64,000 nt of DNA from Ligustrum vulgare (GCA_963555705.1 OY743183.1:48101466-48165465), one strand, 5' to 3'. Counted from the first letter of the stretch, positions 21,064-33,176 are shown. A program made the numbers and translations. Notes: generated by a model not told the origin, from the letters alone.

Positions 21064-23158
21064 TCAACCGGGATTAGGTGGATTCCCAAAGCTTAATTTC
21101 TTCTTCATGCTCTTCATCAGTGCCTGCAAAATAAGGGGTAGAGATTTTTCATCAGAGACTGGTAATGAGATGGATGAGATTTTACCTGATTTTGGTAACT
21201 TTGGACAGTCCTTTCCACCAATATCGAGAACTTCCTGTACTAAAGAGTCATTCACATTAACAGAATAAAAGGGATCATCATCAAATTTTTTCACGGAATC
21301 ATAAATATTGAATTGAACACTTTCATTATCAAATTCCATGGAAAGTGTGCCACTACTAACATCTATCTCAGTCTTAGATGTTTTAAAAAATGATCTGCCT
21401 AGCAAAATAGGAGTGGAGCTGGGTGAATGATCATCATTCATATCTAACACATAAAAGTCCGCTGGAAACACCAATCCACCTACTTGCACTAGAATGTCTT
21501 CAACTACCCCGTCAGGATAAGCATTTGAACGATCGGCTAGTTGAATTATAACATTAGTTTCAATCTGTTTGGCAGGTTTTAATGAAGCATAGGTAGACCT
21601 AGGCATTACATTGATAGATGCACCTAAGTCTATTAAAGCACGATTTATTTTCTTATTACCTATTTGACAAGGTATGGTAAACATACCTGGATCCTTGCAC
21701 TTGGGAGTAATTTTCTTTGAAGAAGTACAGATACAGACTCACCCATTCTTACCATCTCATTTCCCACCAGTTTCCGTTTGCTAGTGCATAAATCTTTTAA
21801 AAATTTTGCATACCGGGGAACTTGCTTGATGTCCTCCAATAGCGGGATATTGATTTCAACCTTCCTAAACATTTCTAACATGTCCTTTTCCTTGCTCTCT
21901 TTGTTTGTCTTCACTAACCTGCTAGGAAAAGGTGGAGGTGTTAGTTTAACATTTAAATGGGAATCAACTTTTACCTGAGGGTTTTGCGAAGTGTCGTTTC
22001 TCTTCCCAACTCCTTCCTTTTCATCTTCCTCCATTTCAGGTGCAGCCGGTTCCAATTGCGGACCCTCAATTTCCTTTCCACTCCGGAGAATTATGGCACT
22101 CACGTTTTTGGGATTCACCTCGGGTTGAGATGGCAATTTACCTCCGAATTGTGATTCCAACCTATTTATGGCAGTGGCCATTTGGCTCATTTGATTTTCC
22201 AGGTTTTGAATGCTTGACTTGGTATCCTGTTGGAATTGCATCGTGTTAGTTGCCAACGTCTTAAACATATCTTCAAGAGACATACCTGAATTTTGAGGTT
22301 TTTGTTGATATTGCCCATGTGGTTGGAAAGTCCCTTGCTGCTGGAATTGTCCTTGTGGCTTGTTTGAAGTAAAACCCGGGGGTTTGTTATTTTCGTAACT
22401 CAGGTTGGGGTGATCTCTCCACCCGGGGTTGTACATGTTTGAATATGGGTTGTACTATTGCCTTTGGAAAGGGAAGCCTTCAGCAGCATTTACCTGTTCA
22501 TTGTTTTCTTCTTGCAATACTGAACAGGTATCCGTTGGATGTCCAAAGTTTGAACATATCCCACAAGCTTTGACTTGTTTCAAATTCCCTACAGCAAGTT
22601 GCTTAACAAGATTCTTTAGTATTGCAATACTAGACCTTCGTAGAAGTATTGCACCAAAAGTTGCTCGCTAATCTGATGATGGGGGCAGTTGGAGATGAGC
22701 TTTTTGAAACTCTCTCAATACTCATATAATGTTTCATTGTTGTTCTGGCGCACCCCACATATTTCTTTTCGGATGGTACCAGCCCTCGATGCAGGGAAAT
22801 ATTTTTCCAAGAAGAGTCTTTTCATGTCATTCCAAGTAGTGACTGTCCCTGATGGTAGACAATAGAGCCAGTCGGTGGCGGCATCCTTCAATGAGAATGG
22901 GATGGCTCTCATTTTTATTTGTTCCTCGGTAATGCCCGTGGGCCTCATACTGTCGCAAACCACATGGAACTCCTTTAGGTGCCTATATGGATCCTCACCG
23001 GGATGTCCTCGAAAAGTTGGCAGAAGATGGATCAGACCGGACTTTAGCTCAAAAGTCTTGTTCTCTTCCACTGTTGGAAAAGTGATACATAGCGGTTGTT
23101 GAGCAACATCCGGGGTAGCTAGTTGCTTGAGAGTCAAATTGTTATTTGCTGCTGCCAT
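21064..23158 (-). pseudogene. Element B gag-protease polyprotein
   Basis: The N-terminal gag frame starts near MAAANNNLTLKQLATPD (23158) and carries FRGHPGEDPYRHLKEFH and SRAGTIRKEICGVRQ. It is broken by a deletion of about 190 bp near 22620-22634 that removes the middle of gag. The frame from YNPGWRDHPNLSYENN gives the linker. The protease frame has LIDLGASINVMPRSTY and ends SFGNPPNPG, as in element A. A frame change near 21700 separates linker and protease. Confidence 0.85.
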
Positions 23159-23409
23159 TTGTTATGCTGCCCTTCTTTGTTGTCGAAAAGTTCTCTCGAT
23201 TTCTGGATCAAAATAAAAAAATTCAAAATTAGTTGATCGAGTTTTATGCATAAAAGTAAGAAGTAGATATGCAAGAATTTTTTTTTTTTTTTTTTTGTAT
23301 ATAAATAAACTGAAAATAAAATTAATAAAAAAAAAATGCAGAAAAAAAAATTCTAATTAACTAAACAACTAAATTGGTTGACTGTTCCCCGGCAACGGCG
23401 CCAAAAATT

Positions 23410-24886
23410 TGATGCGTGTCGCAATGCACCAAAATAATAAATAATTCCTTACTCGCTAAATATTAATTAATAATGTAGTAGTAAGAGTAAGGGTCGATCC
23501 CACGAGGAACGAAAACTAATTTTAGTTGTTCGATCAATTAAAATGGAATTGGGGGGTTTGTTGTTTGAATTGCTTGAATGAGAACTATGCATAAAATAAA
23601 TAATTAAATATGACTAGAGAAATAATATAAGAAGAAATCTTGTTCTCGGGTTCGGTTGTGCCCTCAATTAATGTTATACCTTTCCTTGTAACGTGTTTCT
23701 ATCCCTAATTCAATTATCAATCATAAATAATCAACAAGCTCTGATTGTCTAAATTCTTCCTTATGTGTATTGATTCAAAACAAGCTCTTCGAAGCAATTC
23801 TAGCCACGGACAATCCTAAACAAGCTCTTAGGATTTAATGCACGACTAGTATGAAAATTTAGAAGAATATATTGTATTGGATCGTTAATTACACAAGCTC
23901 GAATTAATCAATCCAAATTGAATTATTACTAAACATGCATGAGATTTATTTACTACTAAAGTAAAGACTCAATGACAATTACGGATCAAGAATCTAAACA
24001 TAGCATATTCATGAATCCAAAGATCAATAATCCAATTGGCCAAATTAAACTATTAATCAAATAAACTCAATTGAACATTCAAAACATAATAATCCAACAA
24101 TTGAAATAAAGGAATAAATTTACGCTACTAATTTGTAGGAAAAGAAAATAACATAATTGATTTAACACAACTTCCCCTTTGAACAAGATATGGAATTTAG
24201 CCTAGCATGATTGTGGTAAATTCTTCAAGTTGCTTCATGAATTCCATTGTTGTTGATATTCTTGGCTTGAAAATCTTCCAAAAATGCTCTATATTTTTCT
24301 CTCAATTTTCCTCAATGTGTAGCCTCTTTCACAATATTTTTTCACAAGTTTTTCTGTCATGAGAACCCATTTTTATAGCCTTAATTTCGTGCCCTAACTT
24401 TGGGCTCAAGAAATCCCAAAATTATGGAAAGAATTGAAATATGGAAATTGTTGACTGAAGAGTTACGGCCGTAACATTTCCTTTACGGCCGTAATTGAGT
24501 TTCTGCATATTTCTTACAAATTGAAGTTACGGCCGTGACTTGTCCATTTACGGCCGTAATTATGTTTCTGCGCATTTTTCACCCTTTGAAAGTTATGGCC
24601 GTAAATTCTGATTTACGGCCGTGAATGTGTTTCTGCTGATTTGTCTTAACACGGTTACCACTTTTACGGCCGTGAATATGTAACCTTACAGCCGTAACCA
24701 ATTTTGCATCTAAGTCCCCAATCTTCAGTTTTGCGTGCATTTTGGTCCTTTTTTCTTCTTTTCTCTTCTTTTATGATCCTATACAATATAAAATATAAAA
24801 TGCATTAATAATACTTAGATAGAATCACATTATTGCGTATTCAAGGATATAAGTGCATCAAATAAACGTTAATATAACACTTATCA
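23410..24886 (-). repeat. Element B right (5') LTR
   Basis: 1,477 bp, ends TGATGCGTGTCGC and CACTTATCA, with the PBS just to its left at 23383-23403. On the minus strand the palindrome array (about 24464-24700) lies upstream of a TATA-like GGCTATAAAAATGGG near 24370-24384. It is full length, so it gives the reference for the deletion in the left LTR. Confidence 0.9.
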
Positions 24887-25091
24887 CCTTGCCTTTTTCA
24901 AGGCCAACCAGCTTATCTTTCAAAGCTCTTGCCTTTTTCAAAGCCAACCAGCTTATCTTTCAAAGCTATTGCTTTTTTCCGTTTCTTCGTAAATGGTTCT
25001 TCGTCCTTTTTCAGGACTACCTTTCTATGTATGGCTTTTTACCATGTGTTTTCGTGGTTAGCAGTATGGTTTCCCACAGACGGCGCCAAAA
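24887..25091 (-). promoter_or_regulatory. Tat leader and primer binding site
   Basis: After TSD CCTTG come two tandem copies of a unit of about 40 bases (GCCTTTTTCAA...CAGCTTATCTTTCAAAGC). At 25068-25088 the minus strand reads TGGCGCCGTCTGTGGGAA, three bases from the LTR, which serves as the PBS. It shares its first nine bases with the Athila PBS, suggesting a related tRNA primer. Confidence 0.8.
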
Positions 25092-25761
25092 TGTTGACCA
25101 AAAAATCCGGATGGACCTTGGACCAGCACGTCTCAGCTCCTCACTCTTGAACACGTGAATCTCCTGCGCACTGTGACAAACAATCAGTTTGCAAAGGGGG
25201 CCGAGGTGGCTCGTGTTTGCACTCCGATGCCTAAGTCAGTACTCATTTTGGGCAAATATATATTGAGTGCGGGAAATATAAATGTGTAAAAGAGAGAAAA
25301 GGGAGTGAGAGAAATATAGAGTTAAGAATCAGAAGTTGCTAACCCCTTACTTGGAGACAATTTTACTTTATTTATAGAGGAACTTCTTGTCTCGGATCAC
25401 GACACGTGGCATACTTTACACTTGTCATCACCCCAGCTCATGGAGGTGACAACCTTGCTTTTCAACCGTAATCATTGCTACATTTCGTAGGGGATGGGCA
25501 CCTGTCACGTCTTGGTAAATGCAGTGTCCCATCACTGACTCCATCTCTCTTCTGGTCAGCGCCGTAAAGCTCCCCGGCTGGGTATAAAGTACATCGACTA
25601 GGCGTTAACCAGGTCGGCTTAAAGAGGTGTGCTCGACGTACCACCTCGGCATTCTTCCCAGGTGATACTTTAGGCCTTTAGCTGTGGGCCATGGTCCGTT
25701 GGGCCACTATTGGGCCTTCGCTGGTGGATCACTGTACCTTTGTTTGGGCCCGAATTCAACA
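25092..25761 (-). repeat. Tat 5' LTR
   Basis: 670 bp, from TGTTGACCAAAAAATCC to GAATTCAACA on the plus strand, with terminal TGTTGA/TCAACA inverted ends. A TATA-like CTATAAATA (minus) lies near 25366-25375. No second copy of this LTR occurs in the window. The sequence to its right continues as the host repeat that is uninterrupted at 34728, which confirms the boundary. Confidence 0.85.
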
Positions 25762-27720
25762 ATTTTTATTTTAGTTATTTTTGTATAATTTAAAGTTTGT
25801 TTATAATTTTCTGAATTTAAAAAAAAATCTCAAAATTCTTTGTTTGTTTTCGATGTTAAAATTAAATAAATTAGTGTTGAATAGAGTAATCATTCTTTGT
25901 AGAATCGACAATTAGGGGTCGTTAGTTTACTTTATTATGATCCGTAGGTTTGTGGTATACTTTTCAATGAAAGAGGAGAAATGAGAAAATTTTTATCATC
26001 TAATTATTAATAATTAATTTATGTATAGTTATATGCATAAAAAAAAAAATATTAAGTAAATCTAAGGAAAACTTGAATAATGGAAAATGAAAATTTTATT
26101 AATCGAAAAAACTAAATTTCAAGTGGATAATTAATTAGGTTCAAAGAGTAGTTTTAACTGAGTTCAATGAGATGACATCAGTAGTTGGACATTTGATAGA
26201 ATTGAAAAATGTTAATCATTTTTAAACCTTCTATGGGTTATTTAATTTATTCTATAATTGTATTAAAATTGTTTAATCCGTACGACTTTATTAATATAAT
26301 AAGGGAAAAAATCGAACCTTATTTTCTAGCAGACAACAAAATGACTCCTAGCCACTTAAAACTCTTGAATTGAACAACAAATTAATTTACGTTGAAAACT
26401 TTCCAGATGTTGAAATTTGAATGGAAAATTGAAAATTTGGATGTCTTTTTTTTTTTTGTTTGGTTTCTTTCTAATAAAACAAAAAAATACGGTTTCTTTC
26501 TAAAAACAAAAAAAACCAAACCTATTTATGTTCTCTATGACATAGGTTATCCAAGTTTCCAAGCTTGTCAATTTCAATCGTTATCATTTTCTTTCTTCAT
26601 TTATTGAAGTCTTCAAAGTTAAAAAAGATAAAATGAAAAGATAGATTCATTGTCTAGTCCGTACTAAACATGGATTAAATTAATTATAAAATAAATTTCA
26701 ATTAAATTATCAATATTTAAAACCTTATGGTAAAATCAAGATTAATTCTCAGTCATGTACAATTTACTGATCAATTAAGAGTGAAATGATAAAATAGTTC
26801 CATTTTAAATTATTAACTCAATTTACGTGCTCTAATTTAGTCAATGTTTGACTTGATATGGACTAAGATTTAGACATTGGGTTTATCTTTTTATTTTTTC
26901 CTTAAACTTTGAAGAGTTCAATACAAGAGAAACGAAAACAGAAATAAAAGATGACAGAAATTGACAAACTTGTAGACTTGGACAAACGTAGGACATCGGG
27001 AATTCTAAATTCAATTATTTCCACCCCCCCCCCCCCCCGGTTCCCCCTTTTTGAGTTGTCAAAATTTCCCTTCAAATTTCAACTTGGATTTTCTGTTCAA
27101 TTCAAGAGTTCTACGAGGCTAGGAGCCATTTTGCAATCTGCCCTGCTCCTAGAAAATAATTTTCGACAATTTTCCTTATTATTATATTAATAAAGTTGTT
27201 CGAGATTAAACAATTTCCCCTCTCTTTCTCTCAAATTTCCCCTCTTTACCTCAATTTTTGCCTAGAGTTTAGAATAAGATAATTATGAAAAGTGAAAAGT
27301 GTGTTGAAAGGGACAAAAGGATGTTTAAATACCCACAAAACCTAGCCCAAAAAACAGACTAATACGGACCCAAACAAGTCTTAAGAAAAAAAAAAATTAA
27401 ACGAAAATTGAACTAGAATTGGACCAAAATGGCCCATGCGATGATCACAAGGGCAACTCCAATTGTCCTCGGTTTGCTTCAAGCGCCAACTTGCGATGGC
27501 ATTGGTTTTGAGCCATGTGAATGATCGCATGGGTTAACCCGTGCAATATTAATACATCTTGATATATATTGCAATCAAGTCTCTCATCTTTTGATCTTGT
27601 TCAATTTATTCCTCCCATTTTGACTCTCATTTAAAAAAACCCCTGATGTATTTGTGAGGAGCTTCAGTTTTAAGGTTGTACCTAAAGTTAAAAAGTAAGC
27701 ACATCAATGAGTAGAAATTC
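25762..27720. repeat. P450-flank repeat, copy I
   Basis: 25762-26420 matches 34728-35312 and its continuation at 41585 (shared phrases GTTGAATAGAGTAATCAT, GACTCCTAGCCACTTA, CTCTTGAATTGAACAACAA). 26741-27720 matches 30998-32050 (shared GATTTAGACATTGGGTTTAT, TCTACGAGGCTAGGAGCCAT). The DNA is AT-rich, with a C homopolymer at about 27027-27040. No coding frame is convincing. It is interrupted on its left by the Tat element. Confidence 0.75.
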
Positions 27721-28137
27721 AATCAATTTCTCAATCATAAGATTAATTGAAGAGCCAAAATAAGTGTAAAGCACAATTATCACTCTCTTAACTAACACTA
27801 ATCCAAGTAGGCTGCTGAAATGGTAAGATTTCCAAAGTTCTATAAATTAACAATTGGAGAAATTATTAATTTGTTAGAACTAAGAATTGGCAATGGACAA
27901 ATAGCTAGATTATATCAAAATGAATTTTTTTTGTGTTCGATACTCCCATTTATCAATTCGAGTTACCACTCGATATCCACTTACTTTAAAATCTTAGTAC
28001 ACGAAATCCAGTACAAATGATTTTTCTTCTTTTGAGAGTGACAATTTAGCATGCATTTAATTCCTTTTCTTTTCTTATAAATGATTTAATTCATAAATAT
28101 ACGATAAATAAGCAAATAATATTCGTGTGTTCTTGAA
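27721..28137. other. AT-rich DNA, nothing recognised
   Basis: Between the flank repeat and the LTR-like region. A 66-codon frame at 27820 has no recognisable motif, and its base composition matches the surroundings, so I treat it as chance. Confidence 0.4.
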
Positions 28138-29634
28138 TATGTTGAAAATTTAAAGTTGTCTAAATTTTATGAACAGACTATCAAAGATAAGTCTGGACAG
28201 TAACCAATTAACAGTAAATCTTTAAGATTTGTTTTAGCGCAATGTCAGATAAATCTTGCTGATGCAGATTCTTCTGGATAGTAAAACGTAAATAAACAGA
28301 ATAAATTATGCAGAATTGTAAATAGACAAAAATAGAATAATTTGAGCTTAACGTGGGAAAAATCCTAACAAGAAAAACTCACGGCCCGCATCCTGCGGAC
28401 AAAAATCAATCACTATATAAGAAAAGAGTTTATACAGATCAATCTAAACTACAGGATAAATCTACGCATAGACTTATCAAACATCCAAAAAATAGATTAC
28501 TACATGATCCTTCTATGGCATGTAATGTGAGATGGCGTTCTACCACTCTTTTGTAGCTTTCTTTAAATCTGCAACAATCTTCATCAACACGAACTCTCTT
28601 TCGATCTTGATCCAAACCTCCTTTTTGATCTTCAGGCTGAAATTATTTTCTTCTCTAAGTGATTGATTCCTCCTCTCGGAGTACCGAAATCAAAACACAA
28701 TTGAAGCCTTGAATATTAATGCACTACACGAAAAAATAGGCTTCCAGACTTCTTGAAGAAAACATCCCGTTTTCTTCAATATAAATACACTTGGATTGCT
28801 TGACCATCAAGAATCCTTGTTTTATTCAATCTTGATTTCCTACAAGATAATTAGAAATAATGGTAAGATAATCACAAATCTTTCCATAAGTGAAGATAAG
28901 GTAAGATATTCTCAATTGATTATGGAATAAAAGATCTTACCAAATAAAGTGATAAGCTTGACTTACCATGAGTCAAGATACTCGGTTATATCAGGAAACA
29001 ATCTTACCATATGTAGATAAGCTTGAATATGCTCGGCCTTATCAAGATGACGATCTTACCATATGCAAAGATAACTTTGAATATTCTCGGTCATATCAAG
29101 AAATAAATCATCAAGATTACTCACAAATAAATCATCAAGAAATTTATGATAAATGACCAATGTTTCTTGATTCAAATCACAAGATTTCGATATCATGATC
29201 ATTTCTAGATCATGATCCTACAAGTTCAATATCTCTACAAATAAAATGATTAGCACAAAAATAGGAGATATTATTTCTCAAGAAATATTTGCGTAATTTA
29301 ATTAAACTTAATAAAGTACTAAATATACGTATTTAGTAATTAAATTAAATTTTCTTAAATTACACACTTGTTGAAAAATAGGAAATGCCAAGAATATTAA
29401 GTTAACATATGTGATCTAAAATAAGTGTAATTGTTTAAAATTTTAGTGTGTTTTGTAAACTTCTTTATAAACGAGTTTATAAAAATCACATTTCCTAAAA
29501 TTACTTTTAAACAACACATATTTTTCAAAACTATTTTTTTGGCACACATTTTACCTCAAAACACTCAAATTCCTTATTTATAAACAAAAAGCAACCACCA
29601 GGGAGGAAATTTTTAAGTTATCACATTCTCAACA
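28138..29634 (-). mobile_element. Probable copia-type LTR or LTR fragment
   Basis: The stretch starts TGTTGAAAAT and could end at CTCAACA (29634), giving matching LTR-style ends. Inside, the phrase AACGTGGGAAAAATCC with AAAAACTCACGG followed by AAAATCAATCACTATA resembles the R/U5 region of many plant copia LTRs read on the minus strand. Short repeated phrases (GATCTTACCATATG, TATCAAGA) occur at 28930-29130. I could not find a convincing TSD or a partner LTR, so the boundaries are tentative. Confidence 0.35.
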
Positions 29635-30039
29635 AACATTTTAATCGGAACTTAATTTTTCTGATAATATGCAAAGACTGTCATTATGGCTGCCTTATTT
29701 GTGTGCACTTCCGAAAGTAGGAATTTATATGTTTGTTTAAGAATATTAGCTATTCATCTTGTTCATATTTCTTTATATTTTAAAAAAGCAGTCCAAAGTC
29801 GAGGAAATGATGTAAATGAAGCAAATATGAAAAAATTGGATGATAATTGGAGCTAAAATTTAGACATAAAAAGCGCAAAGAGTCAATTGAGGAGAACAAG
29901 GAAGAAAAGAGAAAAAATCAAAACTATAGGAAACAAATTGTGTTGATTAGAAAATGGAGGACCCTGCTGAGCAAATAAAAGGCGAGGACCAACTCAAAGG
30001 AATTCAAAAGTTGAAATTTCCCTTTACCAGGTAAACCAC
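29635..30039. other. AT-rich DNA, nothing recognised
   Basis: No coding frame, inverted repeat or LTR feature is apparent between the LTR-like stretch and the LINE fragment. A purine-rich run lies at about 29880-29990. Confidence 0.4.
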
Positions 30040-30785
30040 GCAGTCGCAGCCTCTATAATTGCAGGATTGCGTGCCTTTCTGGCTAGGACAACTGCTGGGT
30101 TTTGTATGCGGATTTCAACTAGTTTTTCATCTTTTGACCTAGGCCTCGTGAGATCAGCTTTTTCTGTTGGAAACTATGGCAAAAATTGCTTGGTGTCAAA
30201 GAGGTTCTACAAGCTCATCTATGGATATCATTATCGTCTAAGTGTGTAAGTTGTGGCAATTTAGAATCCATCCACCATTTTTTATTTCTTGTGAAGTTGC
30301 TCAACGTTTGTGGAGCCTTTTTTTGGAGAGATTTTTGGTGTTCAAACTCGTTACGTATGCGGTTCCAAACCTGGCTATTTTCGGGTAAACAGGTTTCTTT
30401 TGGCCATGTTAGGTTGATCATTCCTATTTTTATCTTGTGGTTTGTTTGGATAGCTCGTAACGAAGTAAAATTTGGTGAAGCCACAATGTCCCCAGGAAAA
30501 ATTATTTGGCAAATTTGTACTTTTCTCTATTTCATTCATCGAGGGGGAAGTTTTAATTTGAACATTGGAAGGGTGATTTTACTCTATCTTCATTTTCGAT
30601 GTCTTCGTAGCAATACCTCAGGCTAAGCGCCCGTTTGTAGTTCGGTGGATAAAATGTCACCTGGGATGGTTGAAACTTAATGTGGATGGGTGTTACAAAG
30701 GCAACCCAGGTGAAGCGGCTGGAGGGGGTATTATTCTAGCTAATAACTGTCGTATTTTAACAGGATTCTACAATTATTATGGAGT
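30040..30785 (+). pseudogene. LINE ORF2 fragment: zinc-binding region and start of RNase H
   Basis: Around 30170-30330 the plus strand gives a zf-RVT-like motif: KCVSCGNLESIHHFLF, then in a shifted frame the C-terminal half with a Cys and a Trp-rich helix. It continues RLIIPIFILWFVWIARNEVKFGE. Near 30640-30770 another frame has WLKLNVDGCYKGNPG and GGGIILANN, the start of the RNase H domain typical of plant L1-type LINEs. At least two frameshifts separate these. Coding similarity stops abruptly near 30785 without a poly(A), so the piece is truncated at both ends. Confidence 0.75.
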
Positions 30786-32050
30786 GAATATATGATATAT
30801 TTAACAAAAGTAAATAGACTACTTAAGTTGGTCACAAATTATTTCAAAGCGAAAATTTTTCCCATTCAATTCAATTAGCCAATAGTAAAAATTAATTAAA
30901 ATAACCATTCGTCCCATGTATATTCAAATAGAATGTAATATCAATATAAGCTTTCGATCAAAAGAAATGAAAATTAACAAAAGAAATGAAATTCATTAAT
31001 TTACTGATCAATTAAGAGTGAAATGATAAAATAGTTCCATTTTATTGTATTAACTCAATTTACGTGCTCTTAAATAGTTACGGTTGTTAATTCATATGAC
31101 AATTTAATTGAGGTCTCTTTTATAATTAATATAGTGGTTGACAATTTAATTGAGGTCTCTTTTATAATTATAATTAATATAGTCAATGTTTGATTTGATA
31201 CGGATTAAGATTTAGACATTGGGTTTATCTTTTTATTTTTTTCCTTGAACTTTGAAGAGTTCGGTAAAAGAGAAACGAAAACATAAATAAAAGATGACAA
31301 AAATTGACAAACTTGTAGACTTGGACAACATATGACATCGGGAATTCTAAATTCAATCCTTTCCAAACTTTGGGAACATATTTTTTGCTTTAAGAAAGAA
31401 AATATATCGTAAAAAGTCATCCCCCCCCCCCCCCTCTCTTCTGAATTTTCAAAATTTCCCTTCAAATTTCAACATCTAGGAATTTTAATGTTCGACTTCA
31501 ATTCAAGAGTTCTACGAGGCTAGGAGCCATTTTGCTGTCTGCCCAGCCCCTACAAATTTTAATGTTCGACTATTTTCCTTATTATATTAATATTAATAAA
31601 GTTGTTCGAGATTAAAAAAATTTCCCATTTCTTTCTCTCAATTTTCTCCTAGAGTTTAGAATAAGATGAATTATGAAAAGTGTGTTGAAAGGGACAAAGG
31701 ACACAAAACCTGGCCCAAAAAGCCACCTAATACGGACCCAAACAAATCTTAAGGAAAAAAATAAATAAAACAAAAATTGAACCAGAATTGGACCGAAATG
31801 GCCGATGCGATCGCATGGGCAACTGCAATTGTACTCGGTTTGCTTCAAGCACCAACTTGCGATCGCATTGGTTTTGAACCATGTGATCGCATGGGTCAAC
31901 CCATGCAATATTAATACATCTATATATATATTGCAATCAAGTCTCTCATCTTTTGATATTGTTCAATTTATTCCTCCCATTTTGACTCTCATTTAAAAAA
32001 AACCCCTCATGTATTTGCGAGGAGCTTCAATTTTAAGGTTGTACCTAAAT

Positions 32051-32442
32051 GGGGAGACTAGTCTTCCAAGATCTCTAAGGTTGCGAAGGCATTCGTGTTA
32101 GGGATTTTAAGGAATATGGGGAGACTAGTCTTCGAAGATCTCTACGGTCTATGTTGAATTTAGAGGCTCAAGATTTAGCTTATATTCGTTGACAATTTCA
32201 GAGTTTTATTTTAATTTTTTAGTTTTTTTTGTTTATCAAATTCCTTTTTATTAGATTCAAAAGGAAGTAGTATTTCCTAATGCCTTTGCATACATATAGA
32301 ACCATAGCCTGCATTGATTATATATTTTTGAGGTAAGGTTCATATGTCCCCCTCGTTTTATGTAAGTTCTTATTGAAGTCAATAAAAATCATACCCCAAG
32401 CTTGAATTTTCAAGTCTCAGTATTTCATAAAAAAAAAAATGA
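32051..32442 (+). mobile_element. 5'-truncated LINE 3' end with poly(A) and 12-bp TSD
   Basis: The insert is 392 bp, flanked by TTGTACCTAAAT at 32039-32050 and 32443-32454, and ends with a run of about eleven A near 32428-32439. These are the marks of target-primed reverse transcription. The uninterrupted target is seen in copy I (27675-27690). Inside, ATGGGGAGACTAGTCTTC occurs twice (32049 and 32116). No coding frame is long enough to identify the parent element. Confidence 0.8.
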
Positions 32443-32517
32443 TTGTACCTAAATTTAAAAAATAAGCACATCAATGAGTAGAAATTCACGCCATATAAAA
32501 GTTGAAGTTATTAGGGG

Positions 32518-32519
<2 letters not shown>

Positions 32520-32570
<51 letters not shown>
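32520..32570. repeat. (TA)n microsatellite
   Basis: About 50 bases of uninterrupted AT dinucleotide, absent from copy III at the matching place (42120-42140), so it expanded after the copies separated. Confidence 0.95.
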
Positions 32571-32573
<3 letters not shown>

Positions 32574-32951
32574 TATGCTTTATCAAATGCATGACAACTT
32601 CATAATTCTTTGTTCCATTCTCAAGTCTCTAAAAGCATGCAAGGCTCGTTTATTTATTTTTCATTTAGTTTTTCAACTAACAAGTGGGTACACAATTTTG
32701 ACCATTGTATCGATATCCAACTTATGTTTGTGTAGTGAGATAATCTATAATCGGCCCTAAAAGCATGAATTAAAAAGAACGTGCATACACGTGTATCGAT
32801 TACTTAATGAATTATCAATTCAGATTTTTATGTTTTCCTAACTTGTAGATGCAGCATTTTTATACATTCGAGGTCATCACTCACTACTCGACAAAGTCAA
32901 TTGACTGACGACATTATATGTATGTGGTAGAAGTGCACACTTGGCAGTCAT

Positions 32952-33176
32952 AACTAGTACAAAAAGACTCATTTTTATCGGTTGTAAAAGACAATACGCG
33001 TCGGTTGTAAAGACAATACTCTTTAGTTGTAAAATTACACCAAAAATTCGAATTTAGGCGTCGGTTGTAACGAAACCGATGCCTAAAGTTGATCTTTAGG
33101 TATCAGTTGTAACTTCAAACCAGGCGTCGGTTGTAAATTTACAGACGATGCTTAAAGTCGTATTTTTTTTTTTTTT
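32952..33176 (+). mobile_element. CACTA (En/Spm) terminus, left-facing end
   Basis: Begins AACTAGTACAAAAAGACTCA, a one-base variant of the CACTA end seen in reverse at 58012. It is followed by subterminal repeats of GCGTCGGTTGTAA and reverse relatives (ACCGATGCCTAAAG) over 200 bases, then a T run. Subterminal motif arrays of this kind are the transposase-binding region of CACTA elements. No transposase frame is visible next to it, and the other end is uncertain. Confidence 0.7.

Larger units (their letters stand above)
17753..24886 (-). mobile_element. Athila-type element B, sister of A, gag-protease only
   Basis: A 7,134-bp element nested in the Tat leader, TSD CCTTG at 17748-17752 and 24887-24891. 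It shares LTR ends, PBS, polypurine tract, palindrome arrays and gag-protease gene with element A, and the same absence of RT and integrase. It differs by a deletion of about 600 bp in its left LTR, a deletion of about 190 bp in gag, and about 200 extra bases at 20490-20700. Confidence 0.9.
1830..25761 (-). mobile_element. Ty3/gypsy Tat-lineage element, 3'-truncated, hosting two nested Athila elements
   Basis: Read on the minus strand the order is 5' LTR (25092-25761), PBS, leader, gag, protease, RT, RNase H, a second RNase H-like domain, integrase, spacer and an antisense coiled-coil ORF at the 3' side. That order, with a second RNase H and an extra antisense ORF, is characteristic of the Tat/Retand branch. 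Removing elements A and B with one TSD copy each leaves about 9.05 kb. The 3' LTR is missing because the element is cut at 1829. Coding regions carry scattered stops and frameshifts, so this copy is dead. Confidence 0.85.
30998..32700. repeat. P450-flank repeat, copy II
   Basis: Matches copy I (26741-27720) up to about 32050, then after a LINE insertion continues and matches the sequence directly upstream of the P450 gene. 32580-32700 is nearly the same as 42370-42490 (shared TGACAACTTCATAATTC-like phrase, CATGCAAGGCTCGTT, CAAGTGGGTACACAATTT). No P450 coding sequence follows copy II. A tandem duplication of a phrase near TTTAATTGAGGTCTCTTTTA lies at about 31100-31175 and a C homopolymer at about 31421-31434. 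Confidence 0.75.

Noticed and set aside
28728..28760. CACTACACGAAAAAATAGGC as a possible CACTA end
   Set aside because: There is no subterminal repeat array and no partner end; the match is short and lies inside an LTR-like stretch.
31612..31936. Overlapping minus-strand frames of 98 and 69 codons in flank copy II
   Set aside because: The matching positions in copy I have different frames and stops, so there is no sign of coding constraint.
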